Positions 26,874 to 36,650 of a stretch of DNA of 64,000 bases are shown here, piece after piece. This stretch comes from Billgrantia ethanolica (GTDB lineage: Bacteria > Pseudomonadota > Gammaproteobacteria > Pseudomonadales > Halomonadaceae). The stretch is taken from NCBI RefSeq assembly GCF_021404305.1, contig NZ_JABFTX010000001.1, positions 1,302,001-1,366,000 on the forward strand. Reading direction: 5' to 3'. The notes beneath the pieces were generated by a model, which made no database searches, was not told where the DNA came from, and saw only the letters and a list, made by a program, of their open reading frames with translations. A program made the translations under genes and the position numbers. Position 1 is the first letter of the stretch. The number at the start of each line of letters is the position of its first letter.

Positions 26874-28820
26874 TCAGTTACGCAAACCAAGAATGGTATC
26901 GAACACCGTGGAGGCGGTATCGATAACCCGGGCGTTGGCCATGTAGAACTGCTGGAATCGGATCAGATTGGCCGCTTCTTCGTCCAGGTTGACGCCGGAC
27001 TCGGACTGCTGAACTGCCTTGAGCTGGTCGGTCAAGCCCTGACGCGCATCGAGATTGACCTTGACGATATTGGTACGATTGCCCACATCGCTGACCATGC
27101 CCGCATATGCCTGGTTAAGCGATGCTCGCCCCCCCACCAGTGACTTGCTCTGCAGGTTCTGCAGGGCCAGGGCATTGCGGTTGTCGCCGGTGCCGGAAGC
27201 AGCGATGCTGAGATCCAGCGTGAACTCACCCTGAGCGGCACTGGGCAGCTTCACCTTGAAGCTCACCCCATCCACCGTCAGCGTCGCTCCGGCAGTCAGC
27301 GGGTCGCCACTGATCGTTCCATCAGCGTTCACGGTGCGCTCTTCGCCATCGACCAGAACGGTAGCAGGCATTTCCTGGCCTACTGCCGAGCCGAAGGTCA
27401 ACGCCCCAGCGCTATCCAGCGTGATCGCGTATCTTTCACCGGCCTCGAGCCCGCCGAGCGCTCCCGATTCGGCACGCACCTGGCCGGCGATCATGTCACT
27501 GGTGGCGGAAACGAAACTGCCGGCGGCGATCTTGTCCAGATCGGCAATCTCCGCTTCGAGATTCGCTGCTACGCGGCGCACCGGCTGCACTTCATAGCGG
27601 TCGCCAGAATCCGGCGGGCCGCTGAAGGTCAGCGTAATACCACCGAAGCTGAGAACGTTGTCTTCCCAGCTGATTTCATCGGCAGGCACCGCCTGGCCAT
27701 TGTCCTTGCGAATCACCTGAGGCGGATCACCCGGCTCGCCAAAGCGCACCGTATAATCAGTAGCCCTCAGCTTGTCGATATTGGTCGCATCGAAGCTGGC
27801 CGCCGTCACTTCCGCATCGCTGGTGTTGCGCGGAAAGGAGTAAGCTCGGGGCTGTCCGATGCTGAAGAAGTCACCGCCCTGGTTGCCGTCGAGGTCCTGG
27901 CCCAAGCGATGCTGCTCGTTGAAACCTACCGTCAGCGATACGGCGAGCTGGCCGATCTGGTTCTGTGTCTTGTCCAGAGTCTCGGCGCGGAAGGTCATCA
28001 GACCGCCTAACGTGCCTCCCTTGATGGTGCTCTCGGACAACGCCACCAAGCTGCCACCGGAGTCACGGTAGCCAAGCACGGTACGCTGCGGGTCGTTGGG
28101 TGCATCCATCGCCTCGAGGCGGTAGTGATTGGTACCCGACACCAGCGGCTGCCCGTTCGGCAGGCTGACGTTGTAGCTCTTGCCGTCCTGGATCTCCAGG
28201 CGAATGTCCATGCGCTCGCTGAGTTCGGCAACTAGCTGATCGCGCTGATTGAGCAGACTGTTAGGAGCCTCACCGCTGCGTGCCCGAGCCAGGGCAATCT
28301 CACGATTCAGCGTTGCCAGCTGTTCGGTCATGTTGTTGATCTGGGTGACTTCATCCTTGATCTGACCATTGACGCCTTCCTGCATGTCCTGCAGGTAGCT
28401 GTCGAAGGCACGGAACTGGGCGGACAAGGTATTGGCCGTGCCCAGCAGTCCTTGGCGGGCCGACGGATCGGAAGGCGCGCCGGCGAGATCCTCGAGAGAC
28501 GAGAAGAAGTTCTGCAGCAGCGGCGCCAGGCCCGCATCGCGATCGGCCAACAGGTTGTCGATCTGGCTGATCTGGCTCTCATAGGTCTTCAGCGCACTGG
28601 AAGCACTGATCGAAGAATTGAGCTGGTTGGCCACGAACTGATTGAACTGGCGCTGGATGGCATTGACCTGCACACCGGCATCGGCACGACTCTGGCCAAG
28701 AATCGTCAGTTCACGATTGTAGCCGGGCGTGTAGACGTTGCTGATGTTGTTGCTGGTGGTATTCAGCGCGTTCTGGGCGGCATTCAGTCCGCTCAGGCCG
28801 ATGGAAAAAATGGTGCTCAT
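26874..28820 (-). CDS. flgK: Flagellar hook-filament junction protein FlgK (HAP1)
   Basis: 648 residues from the ATG at 28820 (MSTIFSIGLSGLNAAQNAL). This start was chosen because AAGGAAA precedes it; an upstream in-frame ATG at 28841 lies before that site. The C-terminus has the FlgK signature SGVNLDEEAANLIRFQQFY. FlgK is the first hook-filament junction protein. A strong sigma-28-type promoter lies 30 bases upstream, so flgKL are late genes here, separately controlled from flgB-flgJ. Confidence 0.97.
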   Translation of the reverse strand: MSTIFSIGLSGLNAAQNALNTTSNNISNVYTPGYNRELTILGQSRADAGVQVNAIQRQFNQFVANQLNSSISASSALKTYESQISQIDNLLADRDAGLAPLLQNFFSSLEDLAGAPSDPSARQGLLGTANTLSAQFRAFDSYLQDMQEGVNGQIKDEVTQINNMTEQLATLNREIALARARSGEAPNSLLNQRDQLVAELSERMDIRLEIQDGKSYNVSLPNGQPLVSGTNHYRLEAMDAPNDPQRTVLGYRDSGGSLVALSESTIKGGTLGGLMTFRAETLDKTQNQIGQLAVSLTVGFNEQHRLGQDLDGNQGGDFFSIGQPRAYSFPRNTSDAEVTAASFDATNIDKLRATDYTVRFGEPGDPPQVIRKDNGQAVPADEISWEDNVLSFGGITLTFSGPPDSGDRYEVQPVRRVAANLEAEIADLDKIAAGSFVSATSDMIAGQVRAESGALGGLEAGERYAITLDSAGALTFGSAVGQEMPATVLVDGEERTVNADGTISGDPLTAGATLTVDGVSFKVKLPSAAQGEFTLDLSIAASGTGDNRNALALQNLQSKSLVGGRASLNQAYAGMVSDVGNRTNIVKVNLDARQGLTDQLKAVQQSESGVNLDEEAANLIRFQQFYMANARVIDTASTVFDTILGLRN

Positions 28821-28849
28821 GGTGTCGTTTCCTTTCGCCAATGCCCTTT

Positions 28850-28876
28850 ATATCGGCCTGAAGCTGGACAACTTTA
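28850..28876 (-). promoter_or_regulatory. Sigma-28 promoter of flgKL
   Basis: Minus strand: TAAAGTTG (28876-28869), 11-base spacer, GCCGATAT (28857-28850). Both boxes match the FliA consensus at 7 of 8 positions. It sits in the short flgJ-flgK gap. Confidence 0.93.
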
Positions 28877-28881
28877 GGGGT

Positions 28882-30024
28882 TCAGTAGCTGAAAAAGACC
28901 AGCGAATCCCGCTGCTGCACCGGCCCCATGCTGCTCATCACCGCGATCAGCTTGTCGGCATAGGCCGGGTCGGTGGCATAGCCGCCCGCCTGCAGCGCAC
29001 GAGCGGCCTGTTCGGCACTACCCGCCGTGGTTACCGCTGCATAGCGCGGGTTGTTGCCGATCAACCGTGCGTAATCGGTGAAGGCTTCCTCGAACGAGTT
29101 GTAGACGCGGAAGGTGTCCACGACCCGGGTACGCTGACCGTTGATGTACTCATGGGTCACGATGTCGGTAGTACGACCCTGCCAGCTGCTCCCCGCCTTG
29201 ATGCCGAACAGGTTGTAGCTGTTGCGTCCATCGGCCGTGGCGATCTCGTGGCGTCCCCAGCCGGTTTCCAGCGCCGCCTGGGCCAGAATCAGCTCGGCCG
29301 GCACCCCAGTCTTGCGGCTGGCGGCCTGGGCGGGAGCGGACAGCCGCTCCATGAAACGCTGCACATGCTCCTGCCCCTGACCTGTCGAGGCGGAACGGGC
29401 GCTCGCTCTCGCCGTAGACTGGTTAGCCGCAGACTGGTTACCTGCCGGCTGTGCAGGTGCCTGGGCGGAAGCCGGCAGCTTGGCATCCAGCGCCGCCATG
29501 AAGCCGCCGCGTACGGTCTCCAGCTCTTCGAGGAAGTTCACCGGCATCGGGACCGGGTCCGCTTCATGCTGCGAACTCGTGGCGGCCCGTTCGCTCAGGC
29601 GCTCTTCGCTCTCTGCCGTAGGCTGCAGCGCATCCTGAAGGACGCGAGGCGTGCCGCGCGGTATACCGGCAATCAGTTCACTCAGTTCACGATCCGCCAC
29701 GCCGGAGCGGGGGGACGCGATGCCCAGTTGGCTTTCCAGCTGTGCCACGAGATGATCGGCCAGACCTATGCCGCGGCCGGCCATGGTCTGGGCCCACTGC
29801 TGATCCATCATCGACTGGTAGAACTCGGTCTGCTGACTGTCGAGCAGCCCACCCGACGGGATGGTGTCACGCATGCTCTTGAGCATCATCTGCAGAAACA
29901 GCGCCTCGAACTGCTGTGCGGCACCGCGTAAACCCGCCGCTTCGTCATTTCTCGCGGTGTGCTTGAGCCGTTCGAGCCCCTGCACGTCGAGGGCGAACTG
30001 GCCGCCCATGTCCTGGATGCTCAT
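28882..30024 (-). CDS. flgJ: FlgJ, rod-cap and peptidoglycan hydrolase
   Basis: 380 residues with the two-domain form. The N-terminal rod-cap domain contains AAQQFEALFLQMMLKSMRDT. A variable Ala/Ser/Gln linker follows. The C-terminal glucosaminidase domain (about 215-375) contains PAELILAQAALETGWGRHEI and YINGQRTRVVDTFRVYNSFE. It cuts peptidoglycan so the rod can pass. The start shares one base with the flgI stop. It is the last gene of the flgB-flgJ run before the flgKL promoter. Confidence 0.96.
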   Translation of the reverse strand: MSIQDMGGQFALDVQGLERLKHTARNDEAAGLRGAAQQFEALFLQMMLKSMRDTIPSGGLLDSQQTEFYQSMMDQQWAQTMAGRGIGLADHLVAQLESQLGIASPRSGVADRELSELIAGIPRGTPRVLQDALQPTAESEERLSERAATSSQHEADPVPMPVNFLEELETVRGGFMAALDAKLPASAQAPAQPAGNQSAANQSTARASARSASTGQGQEHVQRFMERLSAPAQAASRKTGVPAELILAQAALETGWGRHEIATADGRNSYNLFGIKAGSSWQGRTTDIVTHEYINGQRTRVVDTFRVYNSFEEAFTDYARLIGNNPRYAAVTTAGSAEQAARALQAGGYATDPAYADKLIAVMSSMGPVQQRDSLVFFSY

Positions 30025-31163
30025 CAGATGATCTCCAGGTCGGCACGCAGCGAGCCTGACGCCTTGAGCGCTTCGAGAATCGCCATGAGGTCGCTGGGCG
30101 TGGCCCCGAGGGCATTGAGAGCATTGACCACATCGACCAGATCGGCCCCTTCTACGACGCGCAGATAGGCGTCCTGTTCCTGCAGCTCGATCTCGGTGTC
30201 GGGTACGACCACGGTCTCACCTTGACCGAACGGTGCCGGCTGACTGACCAGGAAGCGGGTATCGATGACGATCGACAGGTTGCCATGGGCCACGGCGGCA
30301 CGCCGCAGGGTCACGGCACTGTTCATCACCACCGAGCCGGTACGGGCGTTGAAGATCACCTTGGCCGGCGCCTCCATCGGCGTGACGCGGATGTTCTCCA
30401 CCTGAGCCATGAAGTTGACCCGGGAGTTGGGGTTGGTGGGGCCATCCAGGGCAATGACTCGCCCATCACGCGCCGCCGCCACCGGGCGACCGAACTCGTT
30501 GTTGATGGCGTTGACCACACGCTGCGCGGTGCCGAAATCCGCCTGCTTGAGTTCGAGCTCGAGCAGACCGGCGTTGGCGCCGAGGTCCAGCGGCACTTCA
30601 CGCTCGACCATGGCCCCACCGGGGATACGCCCGCCGGCTAGCTGATTGACCTGTACCTGAGCGCCACCCGCCTGGGCTCCGGCGCCACCCACCAGCAGGT
30701 TGCCTTGTGCGATCGCGTAGGTATCGCCGTCGGCACCCTTGAGTGGCGTCATCAGCAGCGTCCCGCCACGCAGGCTGCGGGCGTTGCCGATCGAAGACAC
30801 GTTGATGTCGAGCCGCTGCCCCGGACGCGAGAACGGCGGTAGGTCGGCGGTTACCATTACCGCGGCCACGTTACGCAGCTGCATGTTGGTGCCCGGCGGC
30901 ACGGTGATGCCTAGCTGCGACAGCATGTTGGTGAGGCTCTGCCCGGTGAAGGGCGCCTGCATGGTCTGGTCGCCGGTGCCGTCGAGCCCAACCACCAGGC
31001 CATAGCCGACCAGCACGTTGTCGCGCACGCCGGCGAAGTTGGCGATTTCTCGGATACGTTCTGCCTGAGCCGGCAGCGCCAGCAGACAAAGCCATGTCAG
31101 CAGCAGGAGCTTCTTTGCCACCGAAGCGAAACGGTTTGGCTTGGTCATCATGAAGTCGGTCAT
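30024..31163 (-). CDS. flgI: Flagellar P-ring protein FlgI
   Basis: 379 residues. It has a Sec signal peptide (LLLLTWLCLLALPAQA, cleavage before ERIRE). The mature N-terminus IREIANFAGVRDNVLVGYGL is typical, and VIFNARTGSVVMNSAVTLRR is the FlgI C-terminal signature. It forms the P ring in the peptidoglycan layer. Start at 31163 because GAGG lies 6 bases upstream; Met5 and Met6 are alternatives. Confidence 0.97.
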   Translation of the reverse strand: MTDFMMTKPNRFASVAKKLLLLTWLCLLALPAQAERIREIANFAGVRDNVLVGYGLVVGLDGTGDQTMQAPFTGQSLTNMLSQLGITVPPGTNMQLRNVAAVMVTADLPPFSRPGQRLDINVSSIGNARSLRGGTLLMTPLKGADGDTYAIAQGNLLVGGAGAQAGGAQVQVNQLAGGRIPGGAMVEREVPLDLGANAGLLELELKQADFGTAQRVVNAINNEFGRPVAAARDGRVIALDGPTNPNSRVNFMAQVENIRVTPMEAPAKVIFNARTGSVVMNSAVTLRRAAVAHGNLSIVIDTRFLVSQPAPFGQGETVVVPDTEIELQEQDAYLRVVEGADLVDVVNALNALGATPSDLMAILEALKASGSLRADLEII

Positions 31164-31178
31164 GGTCGCCTCGCCCGA

Positions 31179-31895
31179 TCAGAAAGGCGAAATATTGAGG
31201 AAGAAGCGCTGCAGCCAACCCATATGTTGCGCTTCGCTGATATAGCCGTTGCCCACGTACTCGATTCGCGCGTCGGCCACGGACGTGGAAGGCACGGTGT
31301 TCTGGCCGGTGATAGTGCGCGGATTGACCACGCCGGAGAAACGGATGAACTCCACGCCCTGATTGATGGCGATCTGCTTCTCGCCGCGCACTCGCAGATT
31401 GCCGTTGTGCATCACCTCGAGCACCGACACGGTAATCGTACCGGTCATGCTGTTGCTGGCCTGGGAGCCACCGCCCCCAGCGAAGTCGCTGCTGCCTGAC
31501 ATGTTGCCCGAGAGGTCGATGCCTTGCTCGGCCAGTCGCTCCAGCACATCGGGCAGCGCTGAGATATCGAGCCCCGCCGAACCGTTGCGATTCATGTTGG
31601 ACTGCGAGTTCTTGCTGGCGCTGACCTGCTCGTCCAGCACGATGGTCAGAATGTCACCGACCATGCGCGGACGCCGGTCCTCGAACAGCGGCTGGGAGCC
31701 ACGGTGAGCCTGGTAGATGGAGCCGTTGGCTGCCCGCGGTGGCGGCTCGGAAATAAAAATCTGTTCCTGCTCGCCGACTACCGAGGCGCGCGGCACCTGA
31801 GCGCAGCCACCCATTGCCAGCACGGCCATGGCGACCATCGCCATGACCAGTCGCCCCGTCACACCAGAGTTGGTAACCGAATCTTTCATTCTCAC
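31179..31895 (-). CDS. flgH: Flagellar L-ring lipoprotein FlgH
   Basis: 238 residues. The lipobox LAMGGC marks lipid attachment at about Cys31. Family signatures include [33 protein letters not shown] and [20 protein letters not shown]. It forms the outer-membrane L ring. It is encoded 15 bases before flgI. Confidence 0.97.
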   Translation of the reverse strand: MRMKDSVTNSGVTGRLVMAMVAMAVLAMGGCAQVPRASVVGEQEQIFISEPPPRAANGSIYQAHRGSQPLFEDRRPRMVGDILTIVLDEQVSASKNSQSNMNRNGSAGLDISALPDVLERLAEQGIDLSGNMSGSSDFAGGGGSQASNSMTGTITVSVLEVMHNGNLRVRGEKQIAINQGVEFIRFSGVVNPRTITGQNTVPSTSVADARIEYVGNGYISEAQHMGWLQRFFLNISPF

Positions 31896-31944
31896 TCGCT
31901 TCCGGCCGAACGCTGCGGACCAGGACGTTGCTTCGTTGTCACGA

Positions 31945-32727
31945 TCAGAGCTGGCTCAGGCGCGCCAGCATTTCATCGCTGGTCTGCACCGCGCGGCTGT
32001 TGATCTCGTAGGCACGCTGGGTCTGGATCATGCTGACCATCTCCTCCACCACGTTGACGTTGGAGGTCTCGACATAACCCTGGAACAGCCGGCCGGCGCC
32101 GTTCATTCCCGGCATGGTCTCGTTACGCGGTCCTGAGGCGGTGGTTTCCTGATACAGGTTGCCGCCCATGCTCTCGAGGCCAGTGGCGTTGACGAAGGTG
32201 GAAATCGTGATCTGGCCCACTTCGAGGGCCTGGCTCACGCCCGGCTGAGTCACCGAAACCACGCCATCCTCGCCGATGGAGATTGACAGAGCGTTGTCGG
32301 GAATGATGATGGCAGGCTCCAGCGGATAACCGTTGGCCGTCACCATCTGGCCGTTCTCGTTGAGCTGGAAGCTGCCATCGCGGGTATAGGCGGTGGAACC
32401 ATCCGGCATCAGCACCTGGAAGAAGCCGTTGCCGTTGATCGCCAGGTCGCGGGAGTTACCGGTCTGCTCGAGCCCACCTTGGGTATGCAGACGCTCGGTG
32501 GCCACCGGACGCACCCCGGTACCCACCTGCATGCCCGAAGGCAGACGGTTCTGCACATCGTTCTGCGCACCAGGCTGGCGCAGGTTCTGATACAGCAGAT
32601 CTTCGAATACCGCCCGCGAACGCTTGAAGCCGTTGGTGCTGACGTTGGCCAGGTTGTTGGAGATGACGTCCAGCTTGACCTGCTGGGACTCCAGGCCGGT
32701 CTTGGCCGTCCACAGTGACTTGATCAT
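31945..32727 (-). CDS. flgG: Flagellar distal rod protein FlgG
   Basis: 260 residues. The N-terminus ([20 protein letters not shown], then [20 protein letters not shown]) and C-terminus ([20 protein letters not shown]) are typical. FlgG builds the distal rod. It belongs to the minus-strand flgB-flgJ operon. Confidence 0.98.
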   Translation of the reverse strand: MIKSLWTAKTGLESQQVKLDVISNNLANVSTNGFKRSRAVFEDLLYQNLRQPGAQNDVQNRLPSGMQVGTGVRPVATERLHTQGGLEQTGNSRDLAINGNGFFQVLMPDGSTAYTRDGSFQLNENGQMVTANGYPLEPAIIIPDNALSISIGEDGVVSVTQPGVSQALEVGQITISTFVNATGLESMGGNLYQETTASGPRNETMPGMNGAGRLFQGYVETSNVNVVEEMVSMIQTQRAYEINSRAVQTSDEMLARLSQL

Positions 32728-32773
32728 GATTCTTTTTCCTCGACCCTACGGGCCTCGGCTCCGCTGGGAGCCG

Positions 32774-33529
32774 TCAGCCTTGGATGGAAAGCAAATTGTT
32801 GGCCCGCTGGGCGTTCTCATCGGCGGTGCTGATGACTTTCATCTGCATCTCGTAGCGCCGGGCCACGTCGATCATGGCGACCATGGCCTCGACCGCACTG
32901 ACGTTGCTGCCTTCCAGCGCACCGCTGGCAAGGCGAGCTTCGTCGTCGGCTTCGAGTGCCGGCACGTCACCCTCGGCGTTGATTGGCATGCGAAACAGGC
33001 CATCGTCACCCCGCTGCAGCGCCTGCTCCGGCGTGACCAGCTTGAGCCTGCCCACGTCGACCAGGGCCTCGGGGCCTTCACCCTCACCGATGGCGCTCAA
33101 AGTGCCGTCGGCCCCGATGGTGACGCTCGAGCCCAGCGGCACGATGAGGGGGCCGCCCTCGCCGATCACCGGGCGTCCCACTATGGTGACCAGGCCGTCG
33201 CCATCCACCTGGAGATCGCCGCGGCGGGTGTAGGCCTCGGTGCCGTCGTTCGCCTGCACGGCAAGCCAGGAGTTGGCTCCCAGCGCCACGTCCAGCTCAC
33301 GCCCGGTATGGGTAATCGGCCCCGGGCTGAAGTCGCTTCCCGGGGTAGTGGCGGCTACCGACACGCGGGTCGGCAGCGCGGCTTCGCCCTGCACCGGCAC
33401 TGCACGCATGGCATGCAACTGGGCGCGAAAACCGCTGGTCGAGACGTTGGCCAGGTTGTGGCTGACCACCGCCTGCTGATCCATGGTCTGCTTGGCCCCG
33501 CTCATGGCGGTATAGAGAATGCGATCCAC
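32774..33529 (-). CDS. flgF: Flagellar proximal rod protein FlgF
   Basis: 251 residues, beginning MDRILYTAMSGAKQTMDQQ with the VSHNLANVSTSGFRAQL rod motif. The C-terminal helix contains NVSAVEAMVAMIDVARRYEM. FlgF is a proximal rod protein located between flgE and flgG. Confidence 0.97.
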   Translation of the reverse strand: MDRILYTAMSGAKQTMDQQAVVSHNLANVSTSGFRAQLHAMRAVPVQGEAALPTRVSVAATTPGSDFSPGPITHTGRELDVALGANSWLAVQANDGTEAYTRRGDLQVDGDGLVTIVGRPVIGEGGPLIVPLGSSVTIGADGTLSAIGEGEGPEALVDVGRLKLVTPEQALQRGDDGLFRMPINAEGDVPALEADDEARLASGALEGSNVSAVEAMVAMIDVARRYEMQMKVISTADENAQRANNLLSIQG

Positions 33530-33564
33530 GACTCAGGCTCCCTTGGCGCTCGGCATCAGAGCGC

Positions 33565-34830
33565 TTAGCGCAGATTGATGGCGGTTTGCAGGAGCTCGTC
33601 CTGGGTCTTGATGGTCTGCGAGTTGGCCTGGTAGGCCCGCTGCGCCACGATCATGTTGACCAGTTCACGGGCCATGTCGACGTTGGAGGTCTCGACGGCA
33701 CCGGAAACGATGCCTCCCAGCAGGCCGGTACCCGGCGCACCAACCAGCTCCTGACCCGACTCGTTGGAAGCACGCCACACGTTGTCGCCGGCGGGCGTCA
33801 ACCCCTCCGGATTACGGAAGGTAGCCAGAGCGATCTGACCGGCGGGACGCGACTCCTCGTTGGAGTAGTTGCGCATGATTACACCATCTTCGTTGATGGT
33901 GATGCCTACCAGGGTGCCGGAGGTATAGCCGTTCTGGGTCAGGCTGCTCACGGTTGAGGTATTACCGAACTGGGTGGAGCCAGCGAGGTTGAGCTCGAAA
34001 GTAAGGTTCTCAGGCTCTCCATTAAAGAACTCGGCAGAGGTGAACTGAATGCCCGGAATCGCTCCATTGACGACACTACCAGCATTTTGCAGCTTACCGT
34101 TGGCATCGAAGGACAACGTGAATGTAGTAGCGGTATCAGGCGTCACCCCACCCAATGCTTGCCCATCCAACGTCATCTTGGCGGTCCACTCATTGGAGTC
34201 GACCTTCTCGTAATACACCGTGATATTACGCGGGTTGCCCAGCGAGTCGTAGACGGTGAAGTTGTTCGAGTAGTGATAGTCGATCGACACCGGGGCGCCA
34301 TTCTCGTCACGCGCCTCGACGGTGCTCATGTCGTCGGAGCCCGGCACCTTGCGCGCATCCAGGTTGATGGTAGTACCGACACGGGTGGTGGCACTGGCCG
34401 CCAGCTCCTCAGCCGAAACGTTGAGCGGCACCGGCTGGCCGCCCACCTGCACCTGACCGGCTGCGTTCAGGCCATAGCCCATGATCTGGAAGCCCTGAGC
34501 GTTCACCAGGTTGCCGTTGGACTGCATGTTCAGCTGACCGTTACGCGAGTAGACCACCTCGCCGCTGGTATCCATGAAGCGGAAGAAGCCGTTACCGGCC
34601 ACCGCCAGGTCCAGGTTGCGGTTGGTGGACTCGATGTTGCCTTCATTGAAGTTCTGCAGCACGGCGGAAACCCGCGTACCCAGACCCACTCTGGAATTGG
34701 CGAAGACGTCGGAGAACTGGACGCTGGAGCCCTTGAAGCCCACGGTCTGGGAGTTGGCGATGTTGTTGCCGATGGCTCCCAGTTTCTGCGACTGGGAGTT
34801 CAGGCCACTCAGTGCTTGTGAAAAACTCAT
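33565..34830 (-). CDS. flgE: Flagellar hook protein FlgE
   Basis: 421 residues. The N-terminus MSFSQALSGLNSQSQKLGAI with GNNIANSQTVGFKGSSVQF, and the C-terminus VNMIVAQRAYQANSQTIKTQ, are hook-protein signatures. The length matches the enteric-type hook protein (about 400). FlgE polymerises into the hook using FlgD as cap. Confidence 0.98.
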   Translation of the reverse strand: MSFSQALSGLNSQSQKLGAIGNNIANSQTVGFKGSSVQFSDVFANSRVGLGTRVSAVLQNFNEGNIESTNRNLDLAVAGNGFFRFMDTSGEVVYSRNGQLNMQSNGNLVNAQGFQIMGYGLNAAGQVQVGGQPVPLNVSAEELAASATTRVGTTINLDARKVPGSDDMSTVEARDENGAPVSIDYHYSNNFTVYDSLGNPRNITVYYEKVDSNEWTAKMTLDGQALGGVTPDTATTFTLSFDANGKLQNAGSVVNGAIPGIQFTSAEFFNGEPENLTFELNLAGSTQFGNTSTVSSLTQNGYTSGTLVGITINEDGVIMRNYSNEESRPAGQIALATFRNPEGLTPAGDNVWRASNESGQELVGAPGTGLLGGIVSGAVETSNVDMARELVNMIVAQRAYQANSQTIKTQDELLQTAINLR

Positions 34831-34904
34831 GTTTCGTTCCTCTGCCTACCGGCTGAATGTGCCGCTATGCGCGGTTCTATTGTCTGAATCAAAGAATGTC
34901 TGAA

Positions 34905-35597
34905 TCAAAGAATCTGCTTGATCTGATCGAGTCCGACCTGGCCATAAACGGCCCCCAGGTCGAGCCTCACACCACCGTTCTTGTCCGGCGGCGTCACCCC
35001 CCCGACCACGGCGTAGTTCAACGTGCTGGCATCGATCGCCTTGCCATCGCTGGTGGCTTCGATGCGCACACGATAGGAACCCGGCGCGGCGGCCTCGCCC
35101 TCACTGGTACGGCCGTCCCAGGTAAATGACTCCACCCCCGCCTTGACCGGCCCGATGTCGTAGCGGTTGATCACCTGGCCGCTGGCACTGGTGATCACCA
35201 CGCGCACGTTGTCGGCCGACTGGGGCAGCTCGAGGCCGAACGGGGTGGTGTACAGCTCACCCTCCTCGCCATGTTCGAGCAGCAGACGGTCACCCGGCAC
35301 CAGCACGCCCTGGCCGATCAGGGACGTGGCCTGCAGCATCTGGCCAGCGTTCATCTGCTCGGTGATACCTTTCAGCGTCTTGTTCAGATCCTCGATGCCG
35401 CTGACCGTGTTGATCTGGGCCAGCTGCGTGGTCATCTCATGGTTGTCCATGGGATTGAGCGGGTCCTGATGTTGCATCTGGGCGATCAGTAGCGTCATGA
35501 AGTTGTTGCGCAACTCGGCCGACTGGCTAGCATCGCGAGAGGCAGGGCCGCCCTGATTCAGGCGCGAGACGACGTTGGTATCGATGGTGTTCGACAT
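34905..35597 (-). CDS. flgD: Flagellar hook cap / assembly protein FlgD
   Basis: 230 residues. The N-terminal segment NNFMTLLIAQMQHQDPLNPM is the FlgD signature, followed by the FLG/TUDOR and FnIII-like domains (ESFTWDGRTSEGEAAAPGSY). It caps the hook during growth. It lies 5 bases after flgC. Confidence 0.97.
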   Translation of the reverse strand: MSNTIDTNVVSRLNQGGPASRDASQSAELRNNFMTLLIAQMQHQDPLNPMDNHEMTTQLAQINTVSGIEDLNKTLKGITEQMNAGQMLQATSLIGQGVLVPGDRLLLEHGEEGELYTTPFGLELPQSADNVRVVITSASGQVINRYDIGPVKAGVESFTWDGRTSEGEAAAPGSYRVRIEATSDGKAIDASTLNYAVVGGVTPPDKNGGVRLDLGAVYGQVGLDQIKQIL

Positions 35598-35602
35598 GGC
35601 GA

Positions 35603-36010
35603 TCAGCCCTCACCCAGCGTGAGCGTCTTGAGCATCATCTGCTTGCTCGTGTTCATGACCTCGACGTTGGCCTGGTAGGAGCGCGAGGCGGAGATCATAT
35701 TGACCATCTCGTGCACCGGCTCCACGTTGGGCATGGCCACATAGCCCTCTTCGTTGGCCAGCGGGTGCTCGGGACGGTACTCCATGCGCAACGGCGAGGG
35801 ATCCTCGACCACTTCGCGCACGCCGACGCCACCGATGCCATGCCCGCCCTGCAGGCGTGACTCGAACAGCACCTGCTTGGCACGGTAGGCCTGGCCATCG
35901 GGGCCGGCCACGCTGTCGGCATTGGCCAGGTTGCTGGCGGTAACGTTCATGCGCTGGGACTGGGCGCTCATGGCCGAGCCGGCGATATCGAACACGGAAA
36001 ACATCGACAT
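35603..36010 (-). CDS. flgC: Flagellar proximal rod protein FlgC
   Basis: 135 residues. The N-terminus [20 protein letters not shown] with ASNLANADS, and the C-terminus [20 protein letters not shown], are diagnostic. It is a proximal rod protein encoded between flgB and flgD. Confidence 0.98.
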   Translation of the reverse strand: MSMFSVFDIAGSAMSAQSQRMNVTASNLANADSVAGPDGQAYRAKQVLFESRLQGGHGIGGVGVREVVEDPSPLRMEYRPEHPLANEEGYVAMPNVEPVHEMVNMISASRSYQANVEVMNTSKQMMLKTLTLGEG

Positions 36011-36041
36011 GGTAAGATCTCTCTTCCTTTGTTCCGGCCTG

Positions 36042-36455
36042 TTATTCCGGCTGCATGGCGTTCTTCAGCCCCTGGATCCGGCTGTTCATGATGGTCAGTG
36101 CCGCCTGGTAGCGCACCGCGTTGTCGGCGAACTGGGTACGCTCGCGATCCATGTCCACGGTATTGCCGTCCAGGCTGGGCTGATCGGGAATGCGATAGAG
36201 CAGCTCCTGCCGGGACGCCGACATGCCCTGACCCGCCAGATGGCGCTCGGAGGTACGCGCCAGCGAGAGGCCGCCGCTGGACGTACGCCCCTGCTCGACC
36301 GCCTTCTTGAGCTCGCTGGCAAAGTCGAAGTCGCGCGCCTTGTAGTTGGGCGTATCGGCGTTGGCGATGTTGCTCGCCAGCACCTTGTGGCGCTGCTGGC
36401 GCAGCCCCAGCGCCTGCTGGTGGTAATTAAAGGCGGCTTCGAGCTGGTCGATCAT
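36042..36455 (-). CDS. flgB: Flagellar proximal rod protein FlgB
   Basis: 137 residues with [20 protein letters not shown] and the C-terminal [20 protein letters not shown]. It is the first gene of the minus-strand flgB-flgJ operon and is divergent from flgA, the same layout as in enteric bacteria. Confidence 0.97.
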   Translation of the reverse strand: MIDQLEAAFNYHQQALGLRQQRHKVLASNIANADTPNYKARDFDFASELKKAVEQGRTSSGGLSLARTSERHLAGQGMSASRQELLYRIPDQPSLDGNTVDMDRERTQFADNAVRYQAALTIMNSRIQGLKNAMQPE

Positions 36456-36549
36456 GCCGGCACTCCCCCGTGCGAAACCTTGATTGAAGACAGGTTGAAG
36501 ACATACGGAACTTCTTGAGGTTGAAGAGTAACGACGCTCTTGTCACATC

Positions 36550-36598
36550 AATGGCAGAAACAGGCCTCTTTTCATCGCTCATTTCCGCTGTTTCAGCC
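36550..36598. promoter_or_regulatory. Candidate FlhDC operator between flgB and flgA
   Basis: AATGGCAGAAACAGGC (36550-36565) matches 13 of 16 positions of the enteric FlhDC half-site AATGGCAGAAATAGCG. An inverted partner CTGTTTCAGCC lies at 36588-36598. The cores GGCnGAAACAG and CTGTTTCnGCC form an imperfect inverted repeat with a 24-base gap, about 8-10 bases longer than in the enteric site. Its location in the flgB/flgA divergent region is where FlhDC binds in E. coli. flhDC itself is not in this window. Confidence 0.55.
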
Positions 36599-36650
36599 CA
36601 GCGCCGCCCGCTAGAATCCTGCCAATACCCATGCTGGATGGCTCCGTCCC

